This document shows positions 1 through 12,100 of a stretch of DNA of 64,000 nt, one piece after another. How positions within the stretch are numbered: the first letter of the stretch is position 1; each line of letters opens with the position of its first letter. The stretch covers positions 15,640,322 through 15,704,321 of the forward strand of contig NC_087084.1 in the NCBI RefSeq assembly GCF_026151205.1, read 5' to 3'. Source of the stretch: Bolinopsis microptera. Taxonomy: Eukaryota; Ctenophora; Tentaculata; Lobata; Bolinopsidae. Below the pieces are notes generated by a model. The model had not been told where the DNA came from. It saw only the letters and a list, made by a program, of their open reading frames with translations, and ran no database searches. A program made the position numbers and the translations under genes.

Positions 1-1
1 T

Positions 2-126
2 GAGATTGTGGGTTTGGGAAGAAAACCAGGTCTGATGGTAATTAATCGAAGGAAAGATGATGCAGTCAATAGAAGAAACACATTAACAAAACTGGCATGC
101 AGTGATAATTCCAGTTCTTTTCCCTA
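2..126 (+). CDS. Possible partial coding segment at window edge
   Basis: One frame is open from base 2 to a TAA at 124-126, giving about 40 residues rich in Lys, Arg and Asn, with no start codon because it enters from outside the window. A GT lies at 41-42, so the exon may instead end there. It could be part of the same + gene as the exon at 1076-1133, but I cannot show a phase link. No family is recognised; it may be chance. Confidence 0.2.
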
Positions 127-576
127 AAAAAACCAGCATTGAAATATAAATCAGTTTTTACAACATTTCAATTTCAATAATTAATGTTTAATGTTATTTA
201 ATGTAAACCTCAATCTGACAAGGTTTTCACTGTCCCATTACTTTATTATTTGTGCATTATTTTAACTACAGTCTAGTTACACCAGTGTTTCCAATGTTTA
301 ATGAAACTGACAAAAAGGATTCATCTCAATTATGTACCATAGTTGTGTTATAATTATTCATAGGTAAAGCGAATTATGTTACCTGTTATTCAACTAAATA
401 TTTTTTGAAAATTTAAAATGAGCTCACATCCTAGCTAAGATCTGGAATTGTTACAGCAATTTTCAGTGTTCGAAATTAGAAACAACTTATGCTGAAATTA
501 AGGCTCAGGTGTAAGATACTAAGATGAGCACCTCCAAAAGTTTAACTATAAAACTAGAACAATCTGTTAATCTTAC

Positions 577-663
577 CTCATTGTTAACAGCAGTTAGTAA
601 TAGCACATCGATTGATAAGAAGGCACTACACCAGTAGATTATGATAAGTAGAGCTCTTTTCAT
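577..663 (-). CDS. Possible first exon encoding a signal peptide
   Basis: On the minus strand an ATG at 663 opens 29 codons. They begin Met-Lys-Arg, followed by a strongly hydrophobic stretch rich in Leu, Ile and Ala, and end with Asn-Asn-Glu at a good donor (GAG followed by GTAAGA) in phase 0. This is the look of a secreted protein's first exon. The downstream exon would lie at lower coordinates, but none is convincing before the window edge. It sits inside the probable last intron of the opposite-strand gene ending at 1133. The product is unknown. Confidence 0.3.
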
Positions 664-1075
664 ACTAAGACACAAACAAAATCATTAGATCATTGAAAGT
701 CATAAATATGACCACATATAATGTGTATGATGCATTCCCTTGGTTAGGAAGCTTATTTTATTTAAATAATAACAATGCCAGCTGGTAAACTGAAAAGAAC
801 AATTGGGGTAGGTAGCCCTTTACGGTCTGCTCTCTCCAAGATCAGCCTGCTTCTCCATTTTACCGTGAAGCTTAATTTCTAGCTTTTGGAAATACGATGC
901 AAGCACATGTTTACTAATCTTAATCTACTTTACAACTCAATAGTCCAAGTCACCATACCAATTGTACATTCCTGAGTGATGGAATAACTTTTAAGTATTT
1001 CAAATTGTTGCTATAATTCATTTGAATAAAAATTTGTTGTTTTCTTGAAAAAAAATTGTTGTTTTCTTTAACCAG

Positions 1076-1133
1076 GCCTTTTGGAGTTGAAAATGAGGCT
1101 GAGAATGTAGAGGAAGAGGTTTCAGAAGAGTGA
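1076..1133 (+). CDS. Last coding exon of an unrecognised gene
   Basis: A pyrimidine-rich acceptor (TTTCTTTAACCAG) is followed by one split-codon base and 18 codons starting Pro-Phe-Gly-Val-Glu and ending in a Glu-rich acidic tail, then TGA at 1131-1133. An AATAAA at about 1187 would serve for polyadenylation. An acidic C-terminal tail is common in nucleic-acid-binding or chaperone proteins but does not identify a family. The rest of the gene lies to the left of the window. Confidence 0.4.
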
Positions 1134-2640
1134 GCTGAAAAGAAAACAAGTTTCTATTCTAATTTATTGATTATTATATTTATTGCAATAAACATATATT
1201 GCAAAGAACCATGACAAGGGTATCAGACCTATATTAATCTAAGAGACGAAACAAAACGAATCATCATACAACAAATTTTAAAAATCCTGCGGCACAGGAT
1301 CCTGTTGTTTTCCTACTCTGCCTCTCCCAAACCCCTCTCTCCTTCTCCTTTCTTCAGGTTTATTCATCAATTTTTTAAATTAGATAGCAGATATATTTTC
1401 TTTCGAACGCGAATGTAGTAATGGCATTATACATTATTTGGTATCCTATGTATGTTGTGTTTAGTGTTTGCTAACTAGGTATGTGCTATATATTTTGGAG
1501 AATTTTGAGGCTCACGACGTCTCGTCCCATGGGTTGAGTTGTAAGCTGAGTATATGTTCAAATCGCCTTACTTCGTATGGTGAAACATCGACAGGTATGC
1601 CTTAACCTTTGGGACGAGTGTTTGCCCACCGGGGATCCAAAAATTTGATCACCATGAACATTACTTTGACACGTGAACTTATCAAACGACTGTAATGATT
1701 CCATTAAATTTTCTTAGTACATTTAGCTAGTTTATAGTAGATACACACGATCACAGAATAGAAGAGCACAATTGGGCTCTTTGTTCTGCGACCGTGTTTC
1801 CTCGGTGGGCCGACAGGTTTTTGTTGTGTAGTAGTGCTGGGGAAAAACACGCTTTAAATATCAATGAATGTAAATATTGTTAATTGACATTAGTGCCACA
1901 GTTTCTGTGGTAAAAACAAATTTATGGTTAAACATTATATATCGTAGAAGGGCATGATTTACGCACATCACCAAGCATCTGGATGGATAATTAACACACA
2001 AGGATAAACTGACCTTTAAACATGACCACCAGCAATATCATATAACCATAGCTCCGAAATAAATAAATTGCTCTACATAGAAACATCTGGCCTGATCTTA
2101 TCACATTGTGGTCCCCAGGGGTTCGGTAAAGCCCTTACAGGCAACTGGGTCCTTTTACCAGCCACAATTAAACTAGTCATGCCAGTACTGTCATAAACTG
2201 TAACCAACTATTTAAAAATAAGATATCTTTTGCTAGAATTTTAAATTGTAAGCCATAGAGCAATCTTCTCAATTTTAAAATTTAAAAATAACATTTTACC
2301 CTAACTATGATGTGGTGGCATTTCATACTTAACTAAAATTCAACTTTGAAAGTCAATAGATTATTAGTCACAACAAAATTATAGTTTAAGACATCCATTT
2401 TGCATTGTGTTTCCAATATTAGAATTTATGATATGTATTGATTGAATAATTGGTAATAAATTTAACTTTTCTTTTATTAACTTTTGTTTTATTATCCATT
2501 ACTCCAGGAGTGATGACAGGATGTTTAAAAAAAAGTTTAGTTGAATAAATTGTAACTATTGAAATACATCGCAAATTGAGGTGCTATAAACACTCGTATA
2601 TAAAAATGTTTCACCTAACCATGTGTTTCCGCGCCACCGC
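1134..2640. other. Intergenic stretch
   Basis: AT-rich DNA after the probable polyadenylation signal near 1187. I see no coding exon, RNA gene or clear repeat. Confidence 0.5.
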
Positions 2641-2642
2641 GG

Positions 2643-2982
2643 GCGCGCTTGTTTCACAACAGTGAACAGCCTAGTGCGCGCGCGCGCCACTGCAAGCGCA
2701 AGCGCTCTGGATAGAGCATGTTGACATCTTTAATCAATATATCATAGATATGCAAAATAAAAAATTTTACTACGTTTTGAGTAGCATCATAATTTTAAAT
2801 GAAAACACTGTCCATCAAAGCTTTAAAAATGCAAAAAAATGTGTCGTAACTAAATTTTTATATACGATACAAATAAATTTTTTTTGACGTGGCACGTGTT
2901 GCTCTAACCAAAGCCCTAATTTCGCTTGCAGTAGCGTGCGACCGCCGAAGGTGGCATGGGAAACTTGTGAAACAAGCGCGTT
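2643..2982. repeat. Possible MITE with 16-bp inverted ends
   Basis: A 16-bp sequence at about 2643 (CGCGCTTGTTTCACAA) recurs as its exact reverse complement at about 2967-2982. The 340 bp between include a GC-rich left part with an alternating CG tract and an AT-rich centre. The inverted ends suggest a small non-autonomous DNA transposon. I found no clear target duplication, so the outer limits are uncertain. Confidence 0.3.
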
Positions 2983-3153
2983 ACGCAGTACGCGTATACA
3001 CATGGCTATGTGAATGGCACGTGTATTGGCGCGTAAGGGATTAACGGGTGATACTCGTAAAATATCTGTTCCATATATTGGACCGTCGACGAGTCCAACT
3101 CGGCGCGCGTCCTGGTAGGTTGTAAACCTACAAGTAAGGGATAGCATGCAGAT

Positions 3154-3252
3154 TAATTGACGATGTCAATTCATCGCAGCTCGGCGCGGCACAGTAGCTG
3201 TGAGAAGCCTCATTGAGTGCGCGGCGCGGCACAGTAATGCATCGCGCTACAA
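3154..3252. mobile_element. ~100-bp MITE with 9-bp target duplication
   Basis: This 99-bp element begins TAATTGACGATGTCAATTC and ends CATCGCGCTACAA. It is flanked on both sides by the identical 9-mer CATGCAGAT (3145-3153 and 3253-3261). Related copies lie at 35620-35731, 35954-36065 and 51646-51747, with partial ones near 35015-35055 and 35217. A 9-bp duplication is typical of Mutator-like elements, 8 bp of hAT; both sizes occur in this family, so the superfamily is open. Confidence 0.75.
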
Positions 3253-3605
3253 CATGCAGATAGCACGTTGGGTAACGCCGCGCACTCCGCCATTAAAAAG
3301 AAGTTACGAATCGAGCGCTATCAAAATTTTATCCGCAGTAACGCTCTTGTTTAATACATTATTAATACACTTGCTTCTTATCTTTGGCCTTTCAAACATA
3401 TATTATTCTTAGCAATGGCATATTTGACCGTATGTAAAAATAATGAGATAGCAAGTTTTAAGTTTTTTGGGAAAACAAACATGCATGTTAAAATTATAAT
3501 ATGTAATATACTTTACATATAGTATATTATATATATGCACAAAATGTAGGCAAACAATTGTATTTTTTACTATAATTTAGGAAGCTTATACCATTAGTTT
3601 TCTTA

Positions 3606-3780
3606 ACGTCTTGTGGAATGGGTGGTGAAGCCGAAAGACTGGTGAAGAAGCTGGCCAGTAAGATATAATATCACACAGGTCAAAGATATTCAGATGCCGT
3701 TGGATAGAGAGATGAAAAGTGGTAGTGCAGTTAAAATAGCAGATTTAGATATAAATTTAGAGCCAGTCCATTGAATTGGC
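3606..3780 (+). mobile_element. Degenerate retroelement-like fragment
   Basis: A short translated stretch with a Cys-Gly-Met-Gly-Gly-Glu-Ala motif, a Leu-Val-Lys-Lys-Leu-Ala-Ser-Lys run and a Gln-Arg-Tyr-Ser-Asp segment resembles the end of a domain I remember from large transposon-encoded proteins of cnidarians and sponges. The same type of domain appears more fully at about 5780-6240. It is broken and probably old. Confidence 0.25.
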
Positions 3781-5739
3781 TACTTTTACTACTTAAAGGG
3801 TTTTTATATAATTTGCTCAGATTTTTTTATTTAATTTTTATTAGGGTCATTGTCACATTATGTGTATATTGTTTGAATTTCATTTTTCTCTTTCTGATGC
3901 TGTTCGATATATAAAATTGTATTTTACTTTGATTTGAAATCCTTAGAACAGCAGTGATTTCTCTCCGGGGAGACAGAAGGGCGAGAAAGAACTTTGTGGA
4001 TGTAGAGAGTCTCTATTTGAACTTGGAGCCATAAGGCCAAGGGTGAATTTCAAATGTTTCTGCCATGTTTGTATAAAGAGAGAATACTTTAGTCAGAGGA
4101 AGGATCCTTTGTCCCTCTAGTCTTCACAACCTCCAGAGGTATGAGACTGCTCTGTACCGTGTTTGTGTCTTTGAGATGATAGCTGACCACAATAAAGAAG
4201 CTAAGAGCCAAGTCAACAAGAATTGTGCCGGTTAGCGGACGCTAGATTTCCATCAACCGTACTGGGCATTGCCTTTAAAATTTTAAAAATCACAATTAAC
4301 GATCGTTTCATGTTGGTCAAAATATCAAATAATGGTTTCACTATTCTTGGGGCGCTACGGAGCGCAATTAATGGAGGGGTTGCCATTGTCGATTATTCAA
4401 ATTCAAAATGTTAAATGACCGGACACCGTAGCCTGCGCCTGTGTGGTGATATGCAGTTAAAAGTTTGAAGAACTTGAAAAGCCATGTGAAGGAACGATTG
4501 TTTACAAGTTTACATAAGTTGTTCGATTAAATGAAATGGTAGTCGTGAAATTCGTAGTACTAGTAGGTAATGTAACTCATAATAACATTTATGGTCCATT
4601 TCGTATAAAAAATCAATCACTGAACAATCATGTCCAACATAATATCAGCATCATAATTTGTCAACAATATAACTAAACGGATTACTAATATCATTATTGG
4701 GAGCCAAGTCGGTGGTTGCACCAAGCACTCACAACAAAACAAGATGTTTGTATGATCAATGATCAAGTAAAGAAAAGCTTGAACTACTTAACAAATGTAT
4801 AAGATCCGGGAAATCGCTTATTATTCAAATCAATTACCATAGAATTCAAATTGTATGATTGGCGCCGCGCATTTTAAAGTGTAATTCAATCAATCGTCAA
4901 ATCGTGCAAACGTATGCGGAGGGTAACTATGGCAACTACACCATTACTGCTCTGCGCGCGGAGAAGATACATTAAAATGGCGTATGCGGTGGGTAATGCA
5001 TGTTTTCCTTTGTGACACGACTCACGTGACACGAAAAACCTACCTACCTTCTATACCCACTCTCAATTTCTACCACTTCTAACCATCTTATACTTTTTTT
5101 AGAAAAAAAAAGTTGATGGAAAAAATCATATCAGGACACGGTTCAGATTTGTTCTGATCAGAAGATCAACGGCCCAACATCTTAAACTGCAAGACGTTTC
5201 CTTCAACCTCATCCCTCAGAATAAATTATACTAGATTTTTGAAGGTTTCATTTTATATAGGAGTACAAATTTTAGGAATACAAATTTGAATTTTGATCTT
5301 TATTACAGATTAAACATATCATATATAACCATAAAAGCTGCCCGTCGGCTGATTGCCTCAACTTTGATTAGTAGCAATTTCAGTTGACAGAAGCTGAAGG
5401 ACGGCAGCTCAAAAGGCCCAGTGAACCATCGGAAAGATCAAGGACTCGAGTGCCAATAGTGGCTTTTCCGAACCTATTTTCGCCGATTTGCTGTGGCCCA
5501 GATGAGCCGCGCCCTGCTGCTCAACGGCACATGATGGTTTTTGTTTTGATACTTATTTAAATTTAAGCGATAATTCAGTTGGTGGTTTACAGTTTTTAAA
5601 TTATAAATCATGTTTATCATTTATTTTTCGTTTAATAATCACGGGTTGACAATATAGGGCAACTAGATCTCCTTAGTGAAAAAGGAGCATCCATCTGGCT
5701 ATCCACACTCCCTCTCAAAGCATGTGGGTATGTATTCAA
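3781..5739. other. Intergenic, possible relics only
   Basis: AT-rich sequence with a short GC-rich patch near 4860-4990. A segment near 5340-5415 has short complementary arms that could form a hairpin. I see no supportable exon. Confidence 0.4.
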
Positions 5740-5779
5740 CAAACAAGAATTGTTTACCTTCTCACCTGCAAGCTGAGAG

Positions 5780-6240
5780 GTATGTCATGATGTGAAAGTT
5801 GAACCTCCGCTACTGAAGGTAAACAAGGGTGACTGTTTCAACCCCAAGACCATAACAGGTGACCAAGCTCGGCTTGATGTATCTGCTAGAGGAGTTTGGA
5901 CTCCATTTGATAAAACCTTTTTTAACATTAGGGTATCACACCCAATTGCTTATCAAACAGGACAAAGACTCTTCAAGAAGTTTACAAAATGAATGAGAAC
6001 GAGAAGAAGGATGAGTACATGGAGAGAGTGTTGAATGTGGAGAAGGCTACCTGGCTGTATTCCTCACATCTGGAGGAATATCTAAAGAGTGTAAGCAGTT
6101 CGTCAACAGAGTAGCAGACAGACCTCATAGCAAGAAAAAGGAAGGAGAGATATTGTGATGTAGTAAGGCATGTGAGAATGAAGATAAGATTTGCAATGTT
6201 GAGAACAACTTATTGCTCTACGAGGGTACGTGTACCGAGG
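5780..6240 (+). mobile_element. Degenerate transposon-associated nuclease-like domain
   Basis: The reading at 5792-5992 contains Ala-Arg-Leu-Asp-Val-Ser-Ala-Arg-Gly-Val-Trp followed by Phe-Phe-Asn-Ile-Arg-Val, then further broken similarity with an acidic and basic helix-rich tail to about 6240. From memory, Asp-Val-Ser-Ala-Arg-Gly-Phe-Trp and Phe-Phe-Asp-Val-Arg-Val occur in a restriction-endonuclease-like domain of large proteins that have multiplied in cnidarian and sponge genomes with mobile elements. The copy is broken. Assignment to a named transposon class is not possible here. Confidence 0.35.
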
Positions 6241-8100
6241 AAAGAAGGTGGACACCAAACATGAGATCAACCTATCAGAAATCTCTGGGCGACTACAAAT
6301 CGCAATGGGTATTTTTTTGTGAAACTTGGTTTCACAAAGAAAACCCAGGTTTTAGGTGCTCTACTTGTAGCTAGTGGTCTCCTGAACTAGTATATGAAAT
6401 TTCATCAAGATTGGACAACAAATGACTGAGTTATGAGCCAAAAACCATATGTCCATATTTGGGCATATGGTTATGAGACTTTATACGAAAGGTAATCCTA
6501 AACTACATATTTTCTGTAAGTTATAGGTTTATATCTGTTTAAATGTGGATACTAAGGCAAAAATACCCCTTAAAATGAACAAAAGTGCCTGTATCTTTGT
6601 TCATGATATTCGCGGAATTGATCTCATTAAATTTAAAATAACTGAATCAGTTTTCAAAATTTTTGCATTTTTAGCCGGTATTGATTTAGGCCTCCACAAA
6701 AATGTCACTCTGTGCCGTATTTCATTCATGTCTTAATTTTAATTTTTTCATGTGTTAATTTTAATTTTTTTACAAATTTTGTGTCACTCTCACCTACTTC
6801 ACTGATTGGTCACTGTTCAAAGTTTCAGTCAATTTCAGATTTAATTTGATTTATGTTCTGATGAGTTTCTGAAGTAGTAAAGTAGTAAGTACAATAAATT
6901 TGGTTCACAATAAATTTGGTTACCATAATTTTAGTAACAAATTTCGCAAATTTTTAGTCTACAACAATTTTAGTCACATTTTTCGACTTTTCGAGACCAT
7001 TTTCTATTCCATTTATTTGATTTTTCCATTATTTAGCTAGTTTTTTTCCCGATTTCGCACACAAAGTCATACTAGAAGTATATAAAGGGGCCAGTTCATA
7101 TAATTACTTCAATGAGTTAAACTAGATACAGATATAACTGCCTGATGGGAAAAGGAAGTAAGATAATGTGAAAGCAGAAAAGCAATGGATTACACATGTA
7201 ATAGTCAAAGTAGTTCGGCAGTAGGAACGGTGATGTCATTATATTATTTATTTAATATTATTAATTATAAACAATGTAAGCTCAATAATATTCATGTCAT
7301 ATATATGCTCTACTGAAATTTTGGTGTGCTTTTAAATTAGTCGCTGAAAAATGTAGTCCCAATAAATTTGGTTTACAACAATTTTAGTCAAAATGTTGAC
7401 TAAATTTATGGTAGACTAAATTTGTCGTTCTTAAGGTACCTCAATTGTGTCTTGTGCCATCCTCAGTGACCATGGAAGATGGTCATTTAAGAAAAAAGTC
7501 AAAACAGTGGAATTTGGGTTGCGGAAAGCTGAAATTCGAATAGCTTGATAAGTTGAAACATGAATTTAATATCAATGAAACAATAAGTTTAAACACACAT
7601 TATATACATTATACATGGTTCACACACAAATTTTCAAAACGAATCATCTATCCCATTATAGGGGCTGGGATGAGGTTGTAGGAGACTTCTGATAGATGGG
7701 TCTCATGTTTGATGCTGAAATTCAAATATGTCCTACCGGTAGGATATATTCAAAATTTTCATTGCATCAAAGTTTTCTCAGAATATACTGTTTCCAGTAC
7801 CTTGATGGCGACTTGTGTCACTCTCACCGACCTCACTGATTGGTCACTGGTCAAAATTTCAGTCAAAACCGCAAAATTTCGCCGAAATTTTGTGTAAAAA
7901 CGACCATCAAAAACGCCATAGGCGACCATTTCAAACACATATTCTCAATTTTCCTTTTATCGAAGTTTTCTCCGGATATTTTGCCCCCAGTACTTCTCTG
8001 ATATGCAGGAGTTAGTATAGTTAACAAATTAACAGTATTTGTTGTTATTGTTTCGTTGAGTATATACTATATGTGAGCAGTAATTATTTGTTCATATTTT
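6241..8100. repeat. Intergenic with a diverged ~60-bp direct repeat
   Basis: A block containing GTGTCACTCTCACC and then CTGATTGGTCACTG occurs at about 6781-6835 and again at about 7814-7868. Motifs like AATTTGGTTCACAATAAA recur near 6890-6990 and 7360-7400. These look like old dispersed or duplicated repeat pieces. A hairpin with arms AACCATATG and CATATGGTT sits near 6440-6475. The missing first exon of the citrate carrier may lie here, but I could not identify it. Confidence 0.35.
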
Positions 8101-8103
8101 ACA

Positions 8104-9184
8104 TCACTATACTTCTGTAGATTATGTTTCTCAACAAGAGACAGGTTTAGAGAGATTGTACACTATACTTTACACTTATCTGTAGATTATGTTCTCAACA
8201 AGAGACAGGTTTAGAGAGATTGTACACTATACTTTACACTTATCTGTAGATTATGTTCTCAACAAGAGACAGGTTTAGAGAGATTGTACACTATACTTTA
8301 CACTTATCTGTAGATTATGTTCTCAACAAGAGACAGGTTTAGAGAGATTGTACACTATACTTTACACTTATCTGTAGATTATGTTCTCAACAAGAGACAG
8401 GTTTAGAGAGATTGTACACTATACTTTACACTTATCTGTAGATTATGTTCTCAACAAGAGACAGGTTTAGAGAGATTGTACACTATACTTTACACTTATC
8501 TGTAGATTATGTTCTCAACAAGAGACAGGTTTAGAGAGATTGTACACTATACTTTACACTCATCTGTAGATTATGTTCTCAACAAGAGACAGGTTTAGAG
8601 AGATTGTACACTATACTTTACACTTATCTGTAGATTATGTTCTCAACAAGAGACAGGTTTAGAGAGATTGTACACTATACTTTACACTTATCTGTAGATT
8701 ATGTTCTCAACAAGAGACAGGTTTAGAGAGATTGTACACTTTACTTTACACTTATCTGTAGATTATGTTCTCAACAAGAGACAGGTTTAGAGAGATTGTA
8801 CACTATACTTTACACTTATCTGTAGATTATGTTCTCAACAAGAGACAGGTTTAGAGAGATTGTACACTATACTTTACACTTATCTGTAGATTATGTTCTC
8901 AACAAGAGACAGGTTTAGAGAGATTGTACACTATACTTTACACTTATCTGTAGATTATGTTCTCAACAAGAGACAGGTTTAGAGAGATTGTACACTATAC
9001 TTTACACTTATCTGTAGATTATGTTCTCAACAAGAGACAGGTTTAGAGAGATTGTACACTATACTTTACACTTATCTGTAGATTATGTTCTCAACAAGAG
9101 ACAGGTTTAGAGAGATTGTACACTATACTTTACACTTATCTGTAGATTATGTTCTCAACAAGAGATAGGTTTAGAGAGATTGTA
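8104..9184. repeat. 64-bp minisatellite abutting a citrate carrier exon
   Basis: About 17 head-to-tail copies of a 64-bp unit, nearly identical to each other; the first is slightly diverged. The last copy runs directly into the acceptor of the exon at 9186: units read GAGATTGTAC, whereas the final one reads GAGATTGTAG and so supplies the AG. The array therefore ends at the exact 3' edge of the upstream carrier intron. Confidence 0.9.
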
Positions 9185-9185
9185 G

Positions 9186-12100
9186 CAGCCGCGCCCTCCG
9201 GGGCGGCTCGCAAGAAACACCCTGGCAAAGCAGTTATGGCTGGTTAGTATATTTAGCATGTTACCATGACAACAGTATATTGTTATTTATTTGTGATATC
9301 TTAATGATTTAGCTGGGTTTTGAGTTATTAGGTAATAATATTTGATTGATATACAAAGTTCTAGTTTTATTATACTTTATATAGGGTGTCCTGTACGTGT
9401 ACATTTTCCAGTTAACTAATAATTTGTTGTAAACATTCTTAGGACTGATCCATTTAGTGGCCACACAGTAAATTGCCCACTACACAAGCTGGAGAATTTG
9501 ATAAACTTTAGAAGGCCCTGTTCTGGACAACATTTACCGCTCCCCACACGCACACCTCTTAAAACCGTACTATATTAATAAAAATATGAATTGCTGTTTT
9601 TTGGGACATCTTGTAACTACTTAAGTAAACCTCTACTAATTAACTCAGGTGGATTTGCTGGAGGTTTAGAGATCCTGTGCACGTTCCCTACAGAATATGT
9701 AAAGACACAGTTACAGTTGGACTCCAGGGCGGTAACACCACGCTATACAGGGATTGGAGACTGCATTAAGAAGACGTTCGCTCAACACGGATTCTTTGGT
9801 TTCTATAGGGGATTATCCTCCTTGTTATATGGTTCAATTCCTAAAGCTTCTGTCAGGTGCGTTTATAATAGTTTTAAATGTCTTGTGTGTCCGGTGTGTT
9901 CTCAATATTTGTGGCAAGCCCCCATGTCATAACCCCCCAGAAGGGTCTACTTGGTGAGGTTAACGTAAAACGCGGACATTGTATTATAGAAACGTCCGCG
10001 CGCGCATGCACTGCAACGTGCGTACCTGATAATGCGATCATGAGATGTGGCGCGACGGAGAATCGAATGGCGTGATAAATCTCTAGAAAGTGACAAAACG
10101 GGTGAGCTGTTTGTCGCCAGATTACAAGCTCCTTTCGTGCAAACACCTTAGCAGTAGAGTTACTGTGGCCTAATTGAGGATCAGGCACGATTAGTAAACC
10201 TGGAACATGAACATGTAGATCAGTGGACTGAAGTATTACTTCCGGCTCTTGACATTACCTGTGCAATGCGTGCAGAAATCTGTTATCTCAACACTTCTTT
10301 TAGTAATTTGATTATCATGTCAGGTTTATGGGATACGAAGCACTGAGGAACAAGCTGGTAGATAAGGATGGGAAACTTACTCAGATTAGAACTGTGCTGT
10401 GTGGACTAGGTAACGATAATATTTCCTACACATCCTACATATCCTACATATTCTCTGATACATAAATTATCTCAGACTAAAATGGTTTTTCCTATTCCTG
10501 ATATCACCATTATATCGAAATTGCAGTTCCGTTAACCTCAAATCACCCAGGTGCTGGTGTAACTGAGGCTATTGTTATCGTGTGTCCTATGGAAACTGTA
10601 AAAGTGAAGTTTATTCACGACCAGAACCAGGCTAAACCTAAGTATAAGGGATTTGTTCACGGAGTCAGAGAAATAGTGAAACAGGAAGGTTTGTAGTTTC
10701 AGCACTATTTGTAACAATAAAGGAGGGCTGTTATGCTGGCAATGTTGGAGGAATCTAATTTGTAGTTTCTTGCACAGTTTACAGTTTACCACGGTAGATT
10801 CGTTCGTTAGATTTGTTCTGCATGATCCTGCTAGTTATTATTATTATAACAATAATTATAATCATATCTCATTTAATCGATCTTAAACCTGGTCTCCTGA
10901 CAACATACTACAAATAGCAATATTATAATTTCAAATCCTACCCAGGTTTCAGGGGTACATACCAAGGTCTCACAGCTACAATCCCCAGGTTTCAGGGGTA
11001 CATACCAAGGTCTCACAGCTACAATCCCCAGGTTTCAGGGGTACATACCAAGGTCTCACAGCTACAATCCCCAGGTTTCAGGGGTACATACCAAGGTCTC
11101 ACAGCTACAATCCCCAGGTTTCAGGGGTACATACCAAGGTCTCACAGCTACAATCCCCAGGTTTCAGGGGTACATACCAAGGTCTCACAGCTACAATCCC
11201 CAGGTTTCAGGGGTACATACCAAGGTCTCACAGCTACAATCCCCAGGTTTCAGGGGTACATACCAAGGTCTCACAGCTACAATCTCCAGGTTTCAGGGGT
11301 ACATACCAAGGTCTCACAGCTACAATCCCCAGGTTTCAGGGGTACATACCAAGGTCTCACAGCTACAATCCTCAGGTTTCAGGGGTACATACCAAGGTCT
11401 CACAGCTACAATCCCCAGGTTTCAGGGGTACATACCAAGGTCTCACAGCTACAATCCCCAGGTTTCAGGGGTACATACCAAGGTCTCACAGCTACAATCC
11501 CCAGGTTTCAGGGGTACATACCAAGGTCTCACAGCTACAATCCCCAGGTTTCAGGGGTACATACCAAGGTCTCACAGCTACAATCCCCAGGTTTCAGGGG
11601 TACATACCAAGGTCTCACAGCTACAATCCCCAGGTTTCAGGGGTACATACCAAGGTCTCACAGCTACAATCCCCAGGTTTCAGGGGTACATACCAAGGTC
11701 TCACAGCTACAATCTCCAGGTTTCAGGGGTACATACCAAGGTCTCACAGCTACAATCCCCAGGTTTCAGGGGTACATACCAAGGTCTCACAGCTACAATC
11801 CCCAGGTTTCAGGGGTACATACCAAGGTCTCACAGCTACAATCCCCAGGTTTCAGGGGTACATACCAAGGTCTCACAGCTACAATCCCCAGGTTTCAGGG
11901 GTACATACCAAGGTCTCACAGCTACAATCCCCAGGTTTCAGGGGTACATACCAAGGTCTCACAGCTACAATCCCCAGGTTTCAGGGGTACATACCAAGGT
12001 CTCACAGCTACAATCCCCAGGTTTCAGGGGTACATACCAAGGTCTCACAGCTACAATCCCCAGGGTTCAGGGGTACATACCAAGGTCTCACAGCTACAAT

